Below, piece by piece: positions 40,818 to 49,134 of a stretch of DNA of 64,000 bases. Numbering within the stretch: the first letter of the stretch is position 1; every line of letters starts with the position of its first letter. Origin of the DNA: JAMLJG01 sp035327585 (GTDB lineage: Bacteria; Verrucomicrobiota; Kiritimatiellia; CAIVKH01); assembly GCA_035327585.1 (NCBI GenBank), contig DAOLDD010000001.1, positions 62,001 to 126,000 on the forward strand, in the 5' to 3' direction. Under the pieces are notes generated by a model. The model was not told where the DNA came from, ran no database searches, and saw only the letters and a program-made list of their open reading frames with translations. The translations under genes and the position numbers were made by a program.

Positions 40818-41846
40818 ATGCCCCACAGGCTATCCATCATTGCGGTCACATTCAATGAAGTACGCCATGTAGGCGACCTCCAGGCGGCGATCGACCGGCT
40901 GGCCCGCCCGGCATTCATTGAGGTGGAAAGCATCCTCGTCGACGGGGGAAGCCGGGACGGCACCGTCGATGCGGCGCGGGCGGCGGGCTTCTCAAAAATC
41001 GAAATTCTTCCCGGGGCCAGCATCCCGGCATGCCGGAACGCAGGGCTGCGCGCGGCGGATGGGGATTGGATCGCGTTCCTCGATGGCGATTGTGAACCGG
41101 CCGTGGATTGGCTCGAGCAGGCGGCGTATTTTCTGGAACGCGAACCGGCGGCCATCCTGGGCTGGCCGGCCGAGCCGCCCCGCCCCATGACCTGGGTGCA
41201 GTCCGCGTGGCGCTTTCATTGGGAGCAGAAAAATCCGACCCGATCCGAGCGGCACGGGCGGCCCGTGGTCGAACGCGAGGGCTTTCGCCTTGTGACCACG
41301 AGGAACATGCTCCTGCACCGTGCTGTCGCCGAGCAACTGGGCGGCTTCAACGAAGAGCTGACCACCGGGGAGGATACGGACTTCGCATTTCGCGCGGATC
41401 AGGCCGGGATTCCAGTGCTGGGTATTCCCGCGCTGCATGTGGCGCATCGCGGCGAGCCGGCAACGTTGAACGCATGGTTCAAGCAGCAACTCTGGCATGC
41501 GAACCGAAAGAGCTACACGCACATCGCCCGCCTGAGTGGCGGCCGTGTAGGCGGCAATGCGCCCCGCTTCACCGCGCTCTACGCCGCCACCCTCGCCTTC
41601 GCCCTGCTCGGCCTCATCGGCTCACTGATTACTGAACACTGGTCACTGGTTACCGGGACCCTCCCCTGGCTCACGCTGATCGCCGGCCCTGCCGCCCTGC
41701 TCAGTCTCCGTGGCCGCACGGCCCGCCACTTCCCCGCGCTCTGCGTCCTCTACGCCGCATATGGACTTGCGCGGACCATTGACCTGGTCGGATTGCACCC
41801 AACCAAACCGAGTTGGAAGACACCCGCAGCGGGAACGGGACGCTAG
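40818..41846 (+). CDS. Glycosyltransferase family 2 with C-terminal membrane helices
   Basis: A 342-residue GT-A enzyme with LSIIAVTFNE, VDGGSRDGT, FLDGDCEP (DxD) and TTGEDTDFAFR, followed by two hydrophobic segments. A degenerate heptamer repeat encodes SLITEHWSLVTGT in the loop between them. The ATG at 40818 is chosen because the conserved fold starts there; a GTG twenty codons earlier is open. It stands alone between two leftward units and its stop overlaps the next, convergent stop by four bases. The product is unknown. Confidence 0.86.
   Translation: MPHRLSIIAVTFNEVRHVGDLQAAIDRLARPAFIEVESILVDGGSRDGTVDAARAAGFSKIEILPGASIPACRNAGLRAADGDWIAFLDGDCEPAVDWLEQAAYFLEREPAAILGWPAEPPRPMTWVQSAWRFHWEQKNPTRSERHGRPVVEREGFRLVTTRNMLLHRAVAEQLGGFNEELTTGEDTDFAFRADQAGIPVLGIPALHVAHRGEPATLNAWFKQQLWHANRKSYTHIARLSGGRVGGNAPRFTALYAATLAFALLGLIGSLITEHWSLVTGTLPWLTLIAGPAALLSLRGRTARHFPALCVLYAAYGLARTIDLVGLHPTKPSWKTPAAGTGR
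41623..41657. repeat. Degenerate heptamer tandem repeat in coding frame
   Basis: Five adjacent seven-base units can be read: CACTGAT, TACTGAA, CACTGGT, CACTGGT, TACCGGG. They lie in frame within the GT2 gene and encode a hydrophilic loop between two membrane segments. The composition differs from the surrounding GC-rich sequence. Confidence 0.7.
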
Positions 41847-42967
41847 CGGCTGAGAATGGATCGATAGAGCGCGGCAAACCGTGCCGCAATCGCGTCCGGC
41901 TGGTGGTGCGCCGCGATGAGGGCGCGGCCGGAGGCTCCCATTTCATGGCTTCGCTGGGGATCCCGCAACAACCGGACCAATCGATCGGCCACGGCGTCCG
42001 CATCACCCGCGGGCACGACAAACCCGTTGCGCCCATCCTCCACCAATTCACGGTTGCCACCGCACTCCGTCGCCACAACCGGCAGACCGGCCGCCATATA
42101 CTCCAGGATTGTATTGGAAAGGCCCTCGTTTCGGTTGGGCACCAACACGCCGGCCGCACAGCGCTTCAACAGCGCCGGGATTTCATTATATTCGCCGGCA
42201 AAACGCACCTGCGCTAAAATCCCCAATCGCGCGGCCAGTTGCTCCAGCGATGTGCGCTCGCGGCCGTCCCCGACGATCAGGAATCGGGACTCGGGAACCT
42301 GCCGCACGACCAGGGGCACGGCGCGCAGCAACGTCTGAACGTCCTTTTCGGGATCCAGTCGGGCGACCATCGCGATCCATCGGCCCGGCCCCAATTCCGG
42401 AAGCGATGCATGCGGCGTGCTCGCGCGCTGGTCGAACTCCACGGCGTCCAGAATATTGGGGATGACGTGAATGCGTTCGGCGGCCACCCCGCGGCAGGCC
42501 GCGGAACGGGCAATTGCCCGGGCATTGACCACGACGGCGTGGGCACGGCGATCCGCCCAGCGCATGAGGAGGAGCTTCCTCGGCCCATATATTTCCCCCA
42601 GGTCGCGTCGGCTGGTGATCAAGGGGATGCCCGCCCAGTTCGCCGCGAGCGCGCCAAATATCGCGGCATCTGCGTCCCACGCATGGACCAACGCGATGTG
42701 TTCGGCCCGAATGAAGCGAACGAGGCGATGGATCTCCAAGACCGTGCCGGGACGCAGCATCGCGTGAATGCGCATTTCATGCACGGGCCCGCACGCATGC
42801 TCAACCGCCCCCAGGAAATAGCCCTCGCGCCGGGAGACCCCCACGCGCTGCGGCCACCCCGCGCCCGCCAGCTGCATGGCCGTGCGCGCACACTGCCCCT
42901 CGGTTCCGCCCCGGATCAGATTCCAGACCAGATGCAACACCGGGGGCTGGTGAGTCGAGCCGCCCAT
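41843..42967 (-). CDS. Glycosyltransferase family 4
   Basis: A 374-residue GT-B enzyme. The opening LHLVWNLIRGGTE is typical of capsule and EPS GT4 transferases. WIAMVARLDPEKD, LIVGDGRER and NRNEGLSNTILEYMAAGLP hold the nucleotide-sugar site. It is the last gene of the leftward sulfation/acylation operon and shares one base with the stop of the SGNH gene upstream. The acceptor and donor are unknown. Confidence 0.92.
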   Translation of the reverse strand: MGGSTHQPPVLHLVWNLIRGGTEGQCARTAMQLAGAGWPQRVGVSRREGYFLGAVEHACGPVHEMRIHAMLRPGTVLEIHRLVRFIRAEHIALVHAWDADAAIFGALAANWAGIPLITSRRDLGEIYGPRKLLLMRWADRRAHAVVVNARAIARSAACRGVAAERIHVIPNILDAVEFDQRASTPHASLPELGPGRWIAMVARLDPEKDVQTLLRAVPLVVRQVPESRFLIVGDGRERTSLEQLAARLGILAQVRFAGEYNEIPALLKRCAAGVLVPNRNEGLSNTILEYMAAGLPVVATECGGNRELVEDGRNGFVVPAGDADAVADRLVRLLRDPQRSHEMGASGRALIAAHHQPDAIAARFAALYRSILSR

Positions 42968-44193
42968 CAGTCCTTTCGTCCCGGATCTGCAAGGATCGGG
43001 CGCAGCTCATCCGCAAGGGTCCTCGCGGCGATTTCCATGCCGGCATCGTTCCAGTGGGTGTCATCGGGCCAAAATATCAGCTGTCCGGACAGGGCCGCCG
43101 CGCGAAACGAATGCAGCAAATTCACCACGGGGACATTTGCTTCACGCAAACCGGCTTCCAGTTCAAGCAAGGCCGATTCGGGCAACAGCGCCCCGGGCAG
43201 GACCTCCCGATACACCTGTTCCTTTTCCGGGATTAGCGCGATGACCCAGTGAATCCCCCTCGGTCGAAAATAATCCTCATTCATGTGCCGGGCGGCGCGC
43301 ACGGAGCCCGCGACGTTCCGAATTGCGGGCGGCCAGCGCAGCGCAAGTTCGTTTTGCTTGTAAAACAACAGCGTCGAGTCGCCAACCGGCGCGGTGGCGA
43401 TAAGCACATCGGCCGAGATGCGACCCCATAGCGCATAGGCGACGTGTGTCCATGCCCGACGCATGAACTGGGCTAGAATGGAGGTGTTCGGCAAGCTCGC
43501 GCGCAGCCTGTCCGGGGCGAGATTGCGCCACAGGATCCTGCGTCCGTCGCGGCGGGCGCGCAGGTGTTCGGCGGCGTCAGCGCGGTAGACAAACGACATC
43601 ACATCAAAAGCCGCGCTGTCGAAAATATGCGCCGTTGCGTCGCGCTCGGGAACACACCAGACAAGCACCCGGGGATGCCGTTCGCGAAAATTCGGATGAT
43701 CCAGCGCCCGGGTCATGGCGTACGCGGGCCCCCGACCCGCATAGGCAATCGTATACACAGGGACTTCAAGGAGTCGTTCCACGCGCGCGCCGGGAAGGTT
43801 CTCCATGCCTGCCCCCTGGAGCAGGAAACTGTCCCCGGTCAGGACAACCGGGTATGCACGATCCATCGTGGGCGGCTGGTTCAGGAACCCGAATTCGTCC
43901 GAGACCAAGGCATAGGACCCCGGTCGCGGGTGGGCGTACTGCGACTGTACGGCTGAAATGCCGATCAGCCGGGAAAGGTCGCCACCGCTGACGGCGCTCA
44001 CCACTTGCGTCGAGAGCGGGACCCGGTCACCCATGAAATGCGGTTTCGCGGGCCGCGCAATAAACCCGCGGTGCCACTGGAACCAGTGCAGACGCATGAC
44101 CCAATCCAGCGTGCCGAGCCCGAGCCAAACGACCGCAAGCAGCGCGAGGGGCAACCAGCGTTTCACGGTTTCCGAAGGAGGGCGGGCAATCAT
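42967..44193 (-). CDS. AlgJ/AlgX-like SGNH O-acetyltransferase partner
   Basis: About 408 residues, with an N-terminal membrane anchor (around residues 12-30) and a periplasmic SGNH-hydrolase-like domain. The nucleophile is in VVLTGDSFLLQG (Ser about 122) and the catalytic Asp/His pair in WPDDTHWNDAG near the C-terminus, as in AlgJ/AlgX/PatB proteins that place acyl groups on periplasmic polysaccharide. The ATG at 44193 is chosen; longer starts run into the MBOAT gene, whose stop is one base away. It would accept acetyl groups exported by the adjacent MBOAT protein. The acyl group is assumed to be acetyl from family precedent. Confidence 0.87.
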   Translation of the reverse strand: MIARPPSETVKRWLPLALLAVVWLGLGTLDWVMRLHWFQWHRGFIARPAKPHFMGDRVPLSTQVVSAVSGGDLSRLIGISAVQSQYAHPRPGSYALVSDEFGFLNQPPTMDRAYPVVLTGDSFLLQGAGMENLPGARVERLLEVPVYTIAYAGRGPAYAMTRALDHPNFRERHPRVLVWCVPERDATAHIFDSAAFDVMSFVYRADAAEHLRARRDGRRILWRNLAPDRLRASLPNTSILAQFMRRAWTHVAYALWGRISADVLIATAPVGDSTLLFYKQNELALRWPPAIRNVAGSVRAARHMNEDYFRPRGIHWVIALIPEKEQVYREVLPGALLPESALLELEAGLREANVPVVNLLHSFRAAALSGQLIFWPDDTHWNDAGMEIAARTLADELRPILADPGRKD

Positions 44194-44194
44194 A

Positions 44195-45634
44195 TCAGAA
44201 TTGGAAATACAGGAATGGCGAGCTGGTGTTGACCAAAATGCCGGCCACCGATGCCAGCAGGAGCAGCAGGCAAAGCGCCCCGCGCATGCCAATCGCCGGC
44301 CAGGTGGTTCCCCAAACGGAGGGGGCCGTCTCCTCGCCGGGCTTCAACAGCGACCATGAATTGGGCGCACCGAAAGCGAGCGCCATCGCGCCGAGAAGTG
44401 CCGCCAATGCAGCCCCCGTGGGTAGCGGACCCTCCCAGCCGGCAAGGCTTCCCCACCCATTCATCCCGAAGAGCCCCCGCCAGACATCCCACGCCTGCCC
44501 CACATCCGCCGAACGGAACACGACCCACCCCATGCACACCAACACAAAGGTGCGAATGCGCGCCGACCACCCCGGCGCTGCTTCCTTGCCACGCCGTATT
44601 CGTTCCCAAGCCAGCAGCAACCCGTGGTACCCCCCCCAAAGAACAAAGGTCCAATTCGATCCATGCCAGAGTCCACCCAGCAGCATCACGAGGAAGAGGT
44701 TCAGGTAGGTTCGACCCGACCCGCGCTGGTTGCCACCGAGCGGGATGTAGAGATAGTCGCGCAGCCAGTTTGACAGCGAAATGTGCCAGCGCCGCCAGAA
44801 CTCCGTAATGCTGGCCGCTTTGTAGGGCGAATTGAAATTGATCGGGAAGCGGAATCCGAACAACAATCCCAGTCCGACGGCCATGTCGGAATAGCCGCTG
44901 AAATCGAAATAGATCTGCATGGCATAGGCCAGGACGCCCGCCCAGGCATCGAGCAACCCCGGCGCGGCTGGTCCAAAGGCGGCGCTCACCAGTGGCGCGA
45001 CGAGGTCGGCGACCAGCACTTTCTTGGCCAGACCCAGCACAAAAAGCGCCGCGCCGCGCGAGGTCTTGTCGATCGTGTGGCTCCGCGCGCCCAGTTGGGC
45101 CGCCAATTCGTGGTAACGGACAATCGGCCCCGCGACGAGCTGCGGAAACAGCGCGACATAGCACGCGAAGGTCCACCAGTCGCGCGCCGGTTTCGCGCGG
45201 CCCTGATAGAGATCAATCGAGTAACTCATGGTTTGAAAGGTGTAGAAGGAGATGCCCACCGGCAGAACGAGGTGGAGCAATGGAATCAGCGCGGCATCAG
45301 CGCCGAACCCGGCGGCGAGTCGATTGATCGTGGCCGCGCCGAGGTCGAAATATTTGAAGAATCCAAGCATCGACAGGTTGCTGGCCATCGACAGGACCAG
45401 CCAGCGGCGGGCCGTGCGCCGGGACGGCGCGGCGGCGATGCGGAGCCCACACCCGTAGTCGATGATCGATGACAACAACAGCAGCCCGCAGAACCGATAG
45501 TCCCACCAGCCGTAAAACAAATAACTCGCGACGGTCAAAAATATCGTCCGGCCGGCTCGCGCGAACAGCACGTAGTAGCCCAGCAGAACCAGCGGGAGAA
45601 AGAAGAACAGGAATTCGTAACTGCAAAAAATCAT
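44195..45634 (-). CDS. MBOAT O-acyltransferase (AlgI-like)
   Basis: A 479-residue polytopic membrane protein of the AlgI/DltB family, which moves acyl groups across the membrane for attachment to exported glycans. The start SYEFLFFFLPLVLLGYY and FYTFQTMSYSIDLYQG are family features. The catalytic histidines are in WRRWHISLSNWLRDYLYI and GGLWHGSNWTF. It is directly followed by the SGNH partner, the usual AlgI-AlgJ order. It lies 61 bases after the deacetylase gene. Its hallmark C-terminal FLYFQF is also found in the second MBOAT of the window. Confidence 0.95.
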   Translation of the reverse strand: MIFCSYEFLFFFLPLVLLGYYVLFARAGRTIFLTVASYLFYGWWDYRFCGLLLLSSIIDYGCGLRIAAAPSRRTARRWLVLSMASNLSMLGFFKYFDLGAATINRLAAGFGADAALIPLLHLVLPVGISFYTFQTMSYSIDLYQGRAKPARDWWTFACYVALFPQLVAGPIVRYHELAAQLGARSHTIDKTSRGAALFVLGLAKKVLVADLVAPLVSAAFGPAAPGLLDAWAGVLAYAMQIYFDFSGYSDMAVGLGLLFGFRFPINFNSPYKAASITEFWRRWHISLSNWLRDYLYIPLGGNQRGSGRTYLNLFLVMLLGGLWHGSNWTFVLWGGYHGLLLAWERIRRGKEAAPGWSARIRTFVLVCMGWVVFRSADVGQAWDVWRGLFGMNGWGSLAGWEGPLPTGAALAALLGAMALAFGAPNSWSLLKPGEETAPSVWGTTWPAIGMRGALCLLLLLASVAGILVNTSSPFLYFQF

Positions 45635-45695
45635 GGGGATAAACCGGCCCGGGATCGTGAACTAAATCTCCGCCTGGATCAATCCGGCATGCGGT

Positions 45696-46628
45696 TCACC
45701 GCCGGGTCAGTCCAGCGACACGACAGACCGCGGCGGCGGGGGAATAACCGCCGTGTAGATCCCAGCGCCGGAGCAGCCAAGGGTCGCAATGGGGTATATT
45801 CCACCCGGTCCCGTTCGTGAACGCGGCCAGCAGCCCCTCGTGCGCCAGCAACCCTTCCACGGTCGCGCGATCGCGCGGTACGTGCCCATACGGATATGCT
45901 ATTCCCCACGCACCGCGTCCACCCAGCGTGCGATGAAAGCGCAGAGCGGCTCGAATATCAGCCAGCACCACATCGGTCGATTCCCCCGCATAAGAGATAT
46001 GCCCATCGCCATGCGGTTGAACATCGAAACCCATGGCCATCAGTTTACGCAAGTCATCCGTATCCATGAAGGGGTAAGGGGCCTCCATGAAGGGGCATTC
46101 ACCGAAATACTCCGTCATGCGTCGTGCCCGCTCGGCTGCCGGGAGCGGACGCCATTCCGCCTCCAGGCGGATCACCTCGCTGACGATGGTTTCCCGGCCA
46201 CGTCGTGCCGCGAGGCGCTGGCGCACGTCATACCACCATGGCGCAGCACGCCCCTCAACAAATGCCCCCGTAACAAAAAATGTCGCGGGAACGCCAATCG
46301 AGCGAAGGATCGGCGCCGCCACTTCAAGATTATTGCGATACCCGTCGTCGAACGTGATGGCCAGGCCCCGGGTGGGCCAGCATCCTGTCGCGCGGAATTC
46401 GCTCACCGCATCACCCAGGTCCACCACTCGATAGTGTCGCGCAAGCGTCTCAATCTGGCGCGTGAATATTCTGGGGTCCGTTTGCAGCCGGTCCAGATTG
46501 ACGACCGGCTGTTCGCCAGATTCCACCCCGTGGTAGGTGACAACGACCAAAGATTTCCGGCGCAAGTACCTGGCGGCGCATACGATTCCCGACATCGATA
46601 GGAGCTGAATTGTTGTCCGTTTGAACAT
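45696..46628 (-). CDS. Polysaccharide deacetylase (NodB family)
   Basis: About 310 residues with a CE4 NodB domain. Motif 1 is ITFDDGYRNN, with the metal Asp; motif 2 is QPHGDGHISY, an HxxxH spacing for the metal histidines; motif 3 is AYPYGH, with Ala replacing the usual Arg. A short N-terminal hydrophobic stretch may anchor it. Translation may use the ATG at 46628 or a GTG two codons earlier. It lies between a sulfotransferase and an MBOAT gene, so removal of N- or O-acetyl groups may create positions for other substituents; that sequence of events is inference. Confidence 0.9.
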   Translation of the reverse strand: MFKRTTIQLLSMSGIVCAARYLRRKSLVVVTYHGVESGEQPVVNLDRLQTDPRIFTRQIETLARHYRVVDLGDAVSEFRATGCWPTRGLAITFDDGYRNNLEVAAPILRSIGVPATFFVTGAFVEGRAAPWWYDVRQRLAARRGRETIVSEVIRLEAEWRPLPAAERARRMTEYFGECPFMEAPYPFMDTDDLRKLMAMGFDVQPHGDGHISYAGESTDVVLADIRAALRFHRTLGGRGAWGIAYPYGHVPRDRATVEGLLAHEGLLAAFTNGTGWNIPHCDPWLLRRWDLHGGYSPAAAVCRVAGLTRR

Positions 46629-46639
46629 TTGCACGCTCG

Positions 46640-47608
46640 CTAACCGACCGAATCGACGGCTTGGAAAACGCGAAGCGCCGCATCACCCCAAGCGCGGGGT
46701 GAGCCATCGTCCCTGTACAGGCGATCGATTTTGAACAACCGGAGAATTTCGAGGGCGGATGCGGGGGCTTCGCCCAGGGAAGGATCGACCAGTTCCGCCT
46801 CCACGCGGGGACCCACCGCCCGCGCCTTGTTCGTGGTTAGCGACCACCCCTTTGTTGCCTCGAGCACAGCCGGGCTGTAGGGCTGGCCCAGGTAGTCAAA
46901 AAGTTCGGAGAAAGCGACTGCAGGATTCATCACGCATTGCTCATAACTGCACACATGGAGTTGGCCCGGGCCAAGCAGGCTCAACGGGATGTAGAGTTCG
47001 ATGCAGCACTGGGTGAGATGCCGCAAAAGCGGAAAACCGGCATCGTAGCCGGGCGCCTGGAACTCCGACGGCAACAGTTCCCGCAACTCCTCCTGCGCGA
47101 GCGTTTGGTCGAGCCAATCCTTCCATCCAGCCTGCATGCGGGAGCGCGCGGTGGCCAGCGGATGGCGCACGAGCAGCACGATCGAAAGTTCGGGAAACGC
47201 GCGGCGCATCCAAGGCAGACTGAACGAACACGATACATCTTTGATAAGCCGTCGCGTGGCCCAAAAACGCCGGTTATGCGCATCCACCTGCGGCGCCCGA
47301 ATTCTGCCTTGAAATACCCTCCGGGCAACGGCCTGTTCGGATGGGAATTCAGCATCTGGATCGAGAAACAGATCAAACCGTGCATCGCTTCGCAGATACT
47401 TGCGAATGCGCGTGTGAAAGGGTTCAAAGATTAATCGATACGGATGGCGATGATTAAGGACCTCAGCCACCCAGGTGGTTCCCGTCCGCCCGCCGCCCAC
47501 GAGGAGCACCGCACGATTCTCGTCGTGAACAGGATCCAGATAGAAGCGGCTGAACACGCAGCGCCGCGCCTCCCGCACGGCTCGTTTTATGACGAAGGAT
47601 GCGCTCAA
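46640..47608 (-). CDS. PAPS-dependent sulfotransferase
   Basis: A 322-residue protein with the 5'-phosphosulfate P-loop GGGRTGTTWV (residues 38-47) and the 3'-phosphate motif LLVRHPLATARSRM (about 145-158), followed by a C-terminal region similar to other Sulfotransfer_1/3 proteins. The start is TTG, preceded by GGAG four bases upstream; no in-frame ATG is available before the P-loop. It is the first full enzyme of the leftward operon and indicates sulfation of the glycan. The sulfated residue cannot be predicted. Confidence 0.88.
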   Translation of the reverse strand: MSASFVIKRAVREARRCVFSRFYLDPVHDENRAVLLVGGGRTGTTWVAEVLNHRHPYRLIFEPFHTRIRKYLRSDARFDLFLDPDAEFPSEQAVARRVFQGRIRAPQVDAHNRRFWATRRLIKDVSCSFSLPWMRRAFPELSIVLLVRHPLATARSRMQAGWKDWLDQTLAQEELRELLPSEFQAPGYDAGFPLLRHLTQCCIELYIPLSLLGPGQLHVCSYEQCVMNPAVAFSELFDYLGQPYSPAVLEATKGWSLTTNKARAVGPRVEAELVDPSLGEAPASALEILRLFKIDRLYRDDGSPRAWGDAALRVFQAVDSVG

Positions 47609-47673
47609 GCGGCTCCGCGCGCGCTCGGGTGGATTGGGAGTTCCAGCATAAAACGAATCCGCGACGCCCCCGC

Positions 47674-47934
47674 CTACTTTGGCTCGAATTCCACAACGCG
47701 CCCTGCCGTTGGATCGGTTACGCCTTGTGTCCGCTCAATTGAGTACTGCCGGCTGAAAGCACGCTTTGCTTCAAGTTCCGACATGCCGTGCTGCATCTGC
47801 TGGTCGACATAGGAACGTTCGCGCTGATCGACTCCACTGGAGTATTCATACCAATTGTCCTTCGATTCGCCGCATCCGGCAACGCCCAGCAGGATCACCG
47901 CGACACCGCCACATATGACAGGCCTTGCAATCAC
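47674..47934 (-). CDS. Small putative lipoprotein of unknown function
   Basis: A short protein of about 86 residues from the GTG at 47934 (the frame stays open to an ATG at 48000, giving 108). It begins with a hydrophobic stretch and a lipobox-like LLGVAGC, so the Cys would be lipidated after export. The mature part is charged and probably helical (SYVDQQMQHGMSELEAKRA) and ends in a short Glu/Pro tail. GGAA lies about seven bases before the GTG. It heads the sulfotransferase-deacetylase-MBOAT operon, 65 bases upstream, and is divergent from the GT2 at 48017. I do not recognise the family. Confidence 0.6.
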   Translation of the reverse strand: MIARPVICGGVAVILLGVAGCGESKDNWYEYSSGVDQRERSYVDQQMQHGMSELEAKRAFSRQYSIERTQGVTDPTAGRVVEFEPK

Positions 47935-47980
47935 GGTTCCAACGTACACCAGAGCAGCGATTTTTGGCGAGAGCGGAAGA

Positions 47981-48010
47981 TTGGCAGCAGGATGCCACAT
48001 CCGCTACGGT
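47981..48010 (+). promoter_or_regulatory. Candidate promoter of the GT2 gene at 48017
   Basis: TTGGCA (47981-47986), an 18-base spacer and TACGGT (48005-48010) lie six bases before the ATG at 48017. The -35 matches consensus at five of six positions, the -10 only at three. It overlaps the possible 5' end of the divergent lipoprotein gene. Confidence 0.28.
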
Positions 48011-48016
48011 GTCCGC

Positions 48017-48907
48017 ATGCGCATAAGCGTGATCATTCTCAACTGGAACCGGGCGGACGACACCATCGCGGCGGTGACCTCCACCCTGCGGCAGGACCAT
48101 GCGGATTTTGAAGTGCTGGTGTGGGACAATTCATCCTCGGACGATTCCCGAGCGCGATTGGAAGCGACGTTTGGCCGCGATGAGCGGGTGCGCCTGCTGT
48201 GGGGCGACGCGAATTACGGAGTCGCCGGCGGGCGCAACCGGGCCTTCCGCGCGGCGCGCGGCGAAATCGTGTTGTCGCTCGACAGTGACGCGACCTTGGA
48301 GACCCCCGGAGCGTTGCGCCATACCGCCGGGCGCTTCGACGCCGAACCTGACCTGGGCGCCATTTCCTACGAGGTGGTCCGTCCTGACGGCCATCTGATG
48401 TGGCCCTTCGCCCGATCCTCCGTGACCTGGCGCACGCGTCGCTTCGACACGATTCGGGTCGACGGCTGTTCCTTCGCGACCCGCCGCGCACTCTTTGACC
48501 GCGTCGGCGGCTTCCCCGAACACTATTCGCCCTATGGCGCCGAAGACCAGTACTATGCCTACCAGGTCATTGGGGCGGGCTATCGCGTATCCTACGACCC
48601 CGCTGTTCGCGTGATCCATTCTTTTACACCCAAAGCGCGGCAGGGGCGTCAATTCGCCATGCATGTGCGCAACATGATCTGGATGCCATTGGAGGTGTTT
48701 CCCTGGCCGGAGGGGCCTGCCCGGGCTCTTCGCCAAGCGCTCTACCTTCGCAATGAGGCGAAGGAACAACAGGCGGAATCAACCTTTCGAGAGGGCTTGC
48801 GCGAAGCGTTGGCAGGTTTTCGCTGTAGCAGGAGCCGCACAATCCCGAGGCACTCGGCCAGTCGAATCAGGGCGTTGATAGCAGAGGATAAAGCCGCGCG
48901 TGATTGA
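48017..48907 (+). CDS. Glycosyltransferase family 2 (rhamnosyltransferase-like)
   Basis: A 296-residue GT-A enzyme with ISVIILNWNR, VWDNSSSDDS, NYGVAGGRNRAF, LSLDSDA (DxD) and a late GAEDQYYAYQVIGAGYRV motif, the layout of GT2 rhamnosyl- and related transferases. The C-terminus is basic. The ATG at 48017 is chosen because the catalytic fold starts at once; upstream extension would overlap the divergent gene. The transferred sugar is unknown. Confidence 0.9.
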   Translation: MRISVIILNWNRADDTIAAVTSTLRQDHADFEVLVWDNSSSDDSRARLEATFGRDERVRLLWGDANYGVAGGRNRAFRAARGEIVLSLDSDATLETPGALRHTAGRFDAEPDLGAISYEVVRPDGHLMWPFARSSVTWRTRRFDTIRVDGCSFATRRALFDRVGGFPEHYSPYGAEDQYYAYQVIGAGYRVSYDPAVRVIHSFTPKARQGRQFAMHVRNMIWMPLEVFPWPEGPARALRQALYLRNEAKEQQAESTFREGLREALAGFRCSRSRTIPRHSASRIRALIAEDKAARD

Positions 48908-48921
48908 TTCCACCTGCGGCG

Positions 48922-48949
48922 TTGCGCCAACCCAAACCCGCGCTATACT
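48922..48949 (+). promoter_or_regulatory. Candidate promoter ahead of the methyltransferase gene
   Basis: TTGCGC (48922-48927), 16 bases, then TATACT (48944-48949) form the best -10 match in the window. It lies about 127 bases before the methyltransferase ATG at 49077, so a leader of about 120 bases would be made. A hairpin with arms 48990-48998 and 49004-49012 (nine pairs including two G-U, loop CTTGA) would sit in that leader. Confidence 0.35.
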
Positions 48950-48957
48950 AGCCCCGC

Positions 48958-49134
48958 ATGAGCACCACATCCTGCGTTCGACCCGGCGGGGGTGTCGTCT
49001 TGAGCGACGCCCGTTTCAACGACCTCGAAACAGTGCCTCAATGCGTTATCCGCGAATGCATAGTTGGGCGGCCTGAATGGAACAACCACCAAAACGTTCA
49101 AAGACTCTTCGTGACGCGAAAGCGCGGGCCATGA
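48958..49134 (+). other. Leader segment with a doubtful 58-codon reading frame
   Basis: An ATG lies eight bases after the TATACT hexamer and opens 58 codons that end with a TGA overlapping a possible internal methyltransferase start (ATGA at 49131). The peptide resembles nothing I know and its codon use is unlike the neighbours. The opposite strand encodes a peptide with RPPNYAFADNALRH, which reminds me of short non-genic repeats. Nothing here is firmly a gene. Confidence 0.25.

Noticed and set aside
48926..49070. Complete integron attC site
   Set aside because: Only one core (GTTGGGC) fits; the partner core matches 5 of 7 and internal boxes are unclear. Kept only as a possibility in the findings.
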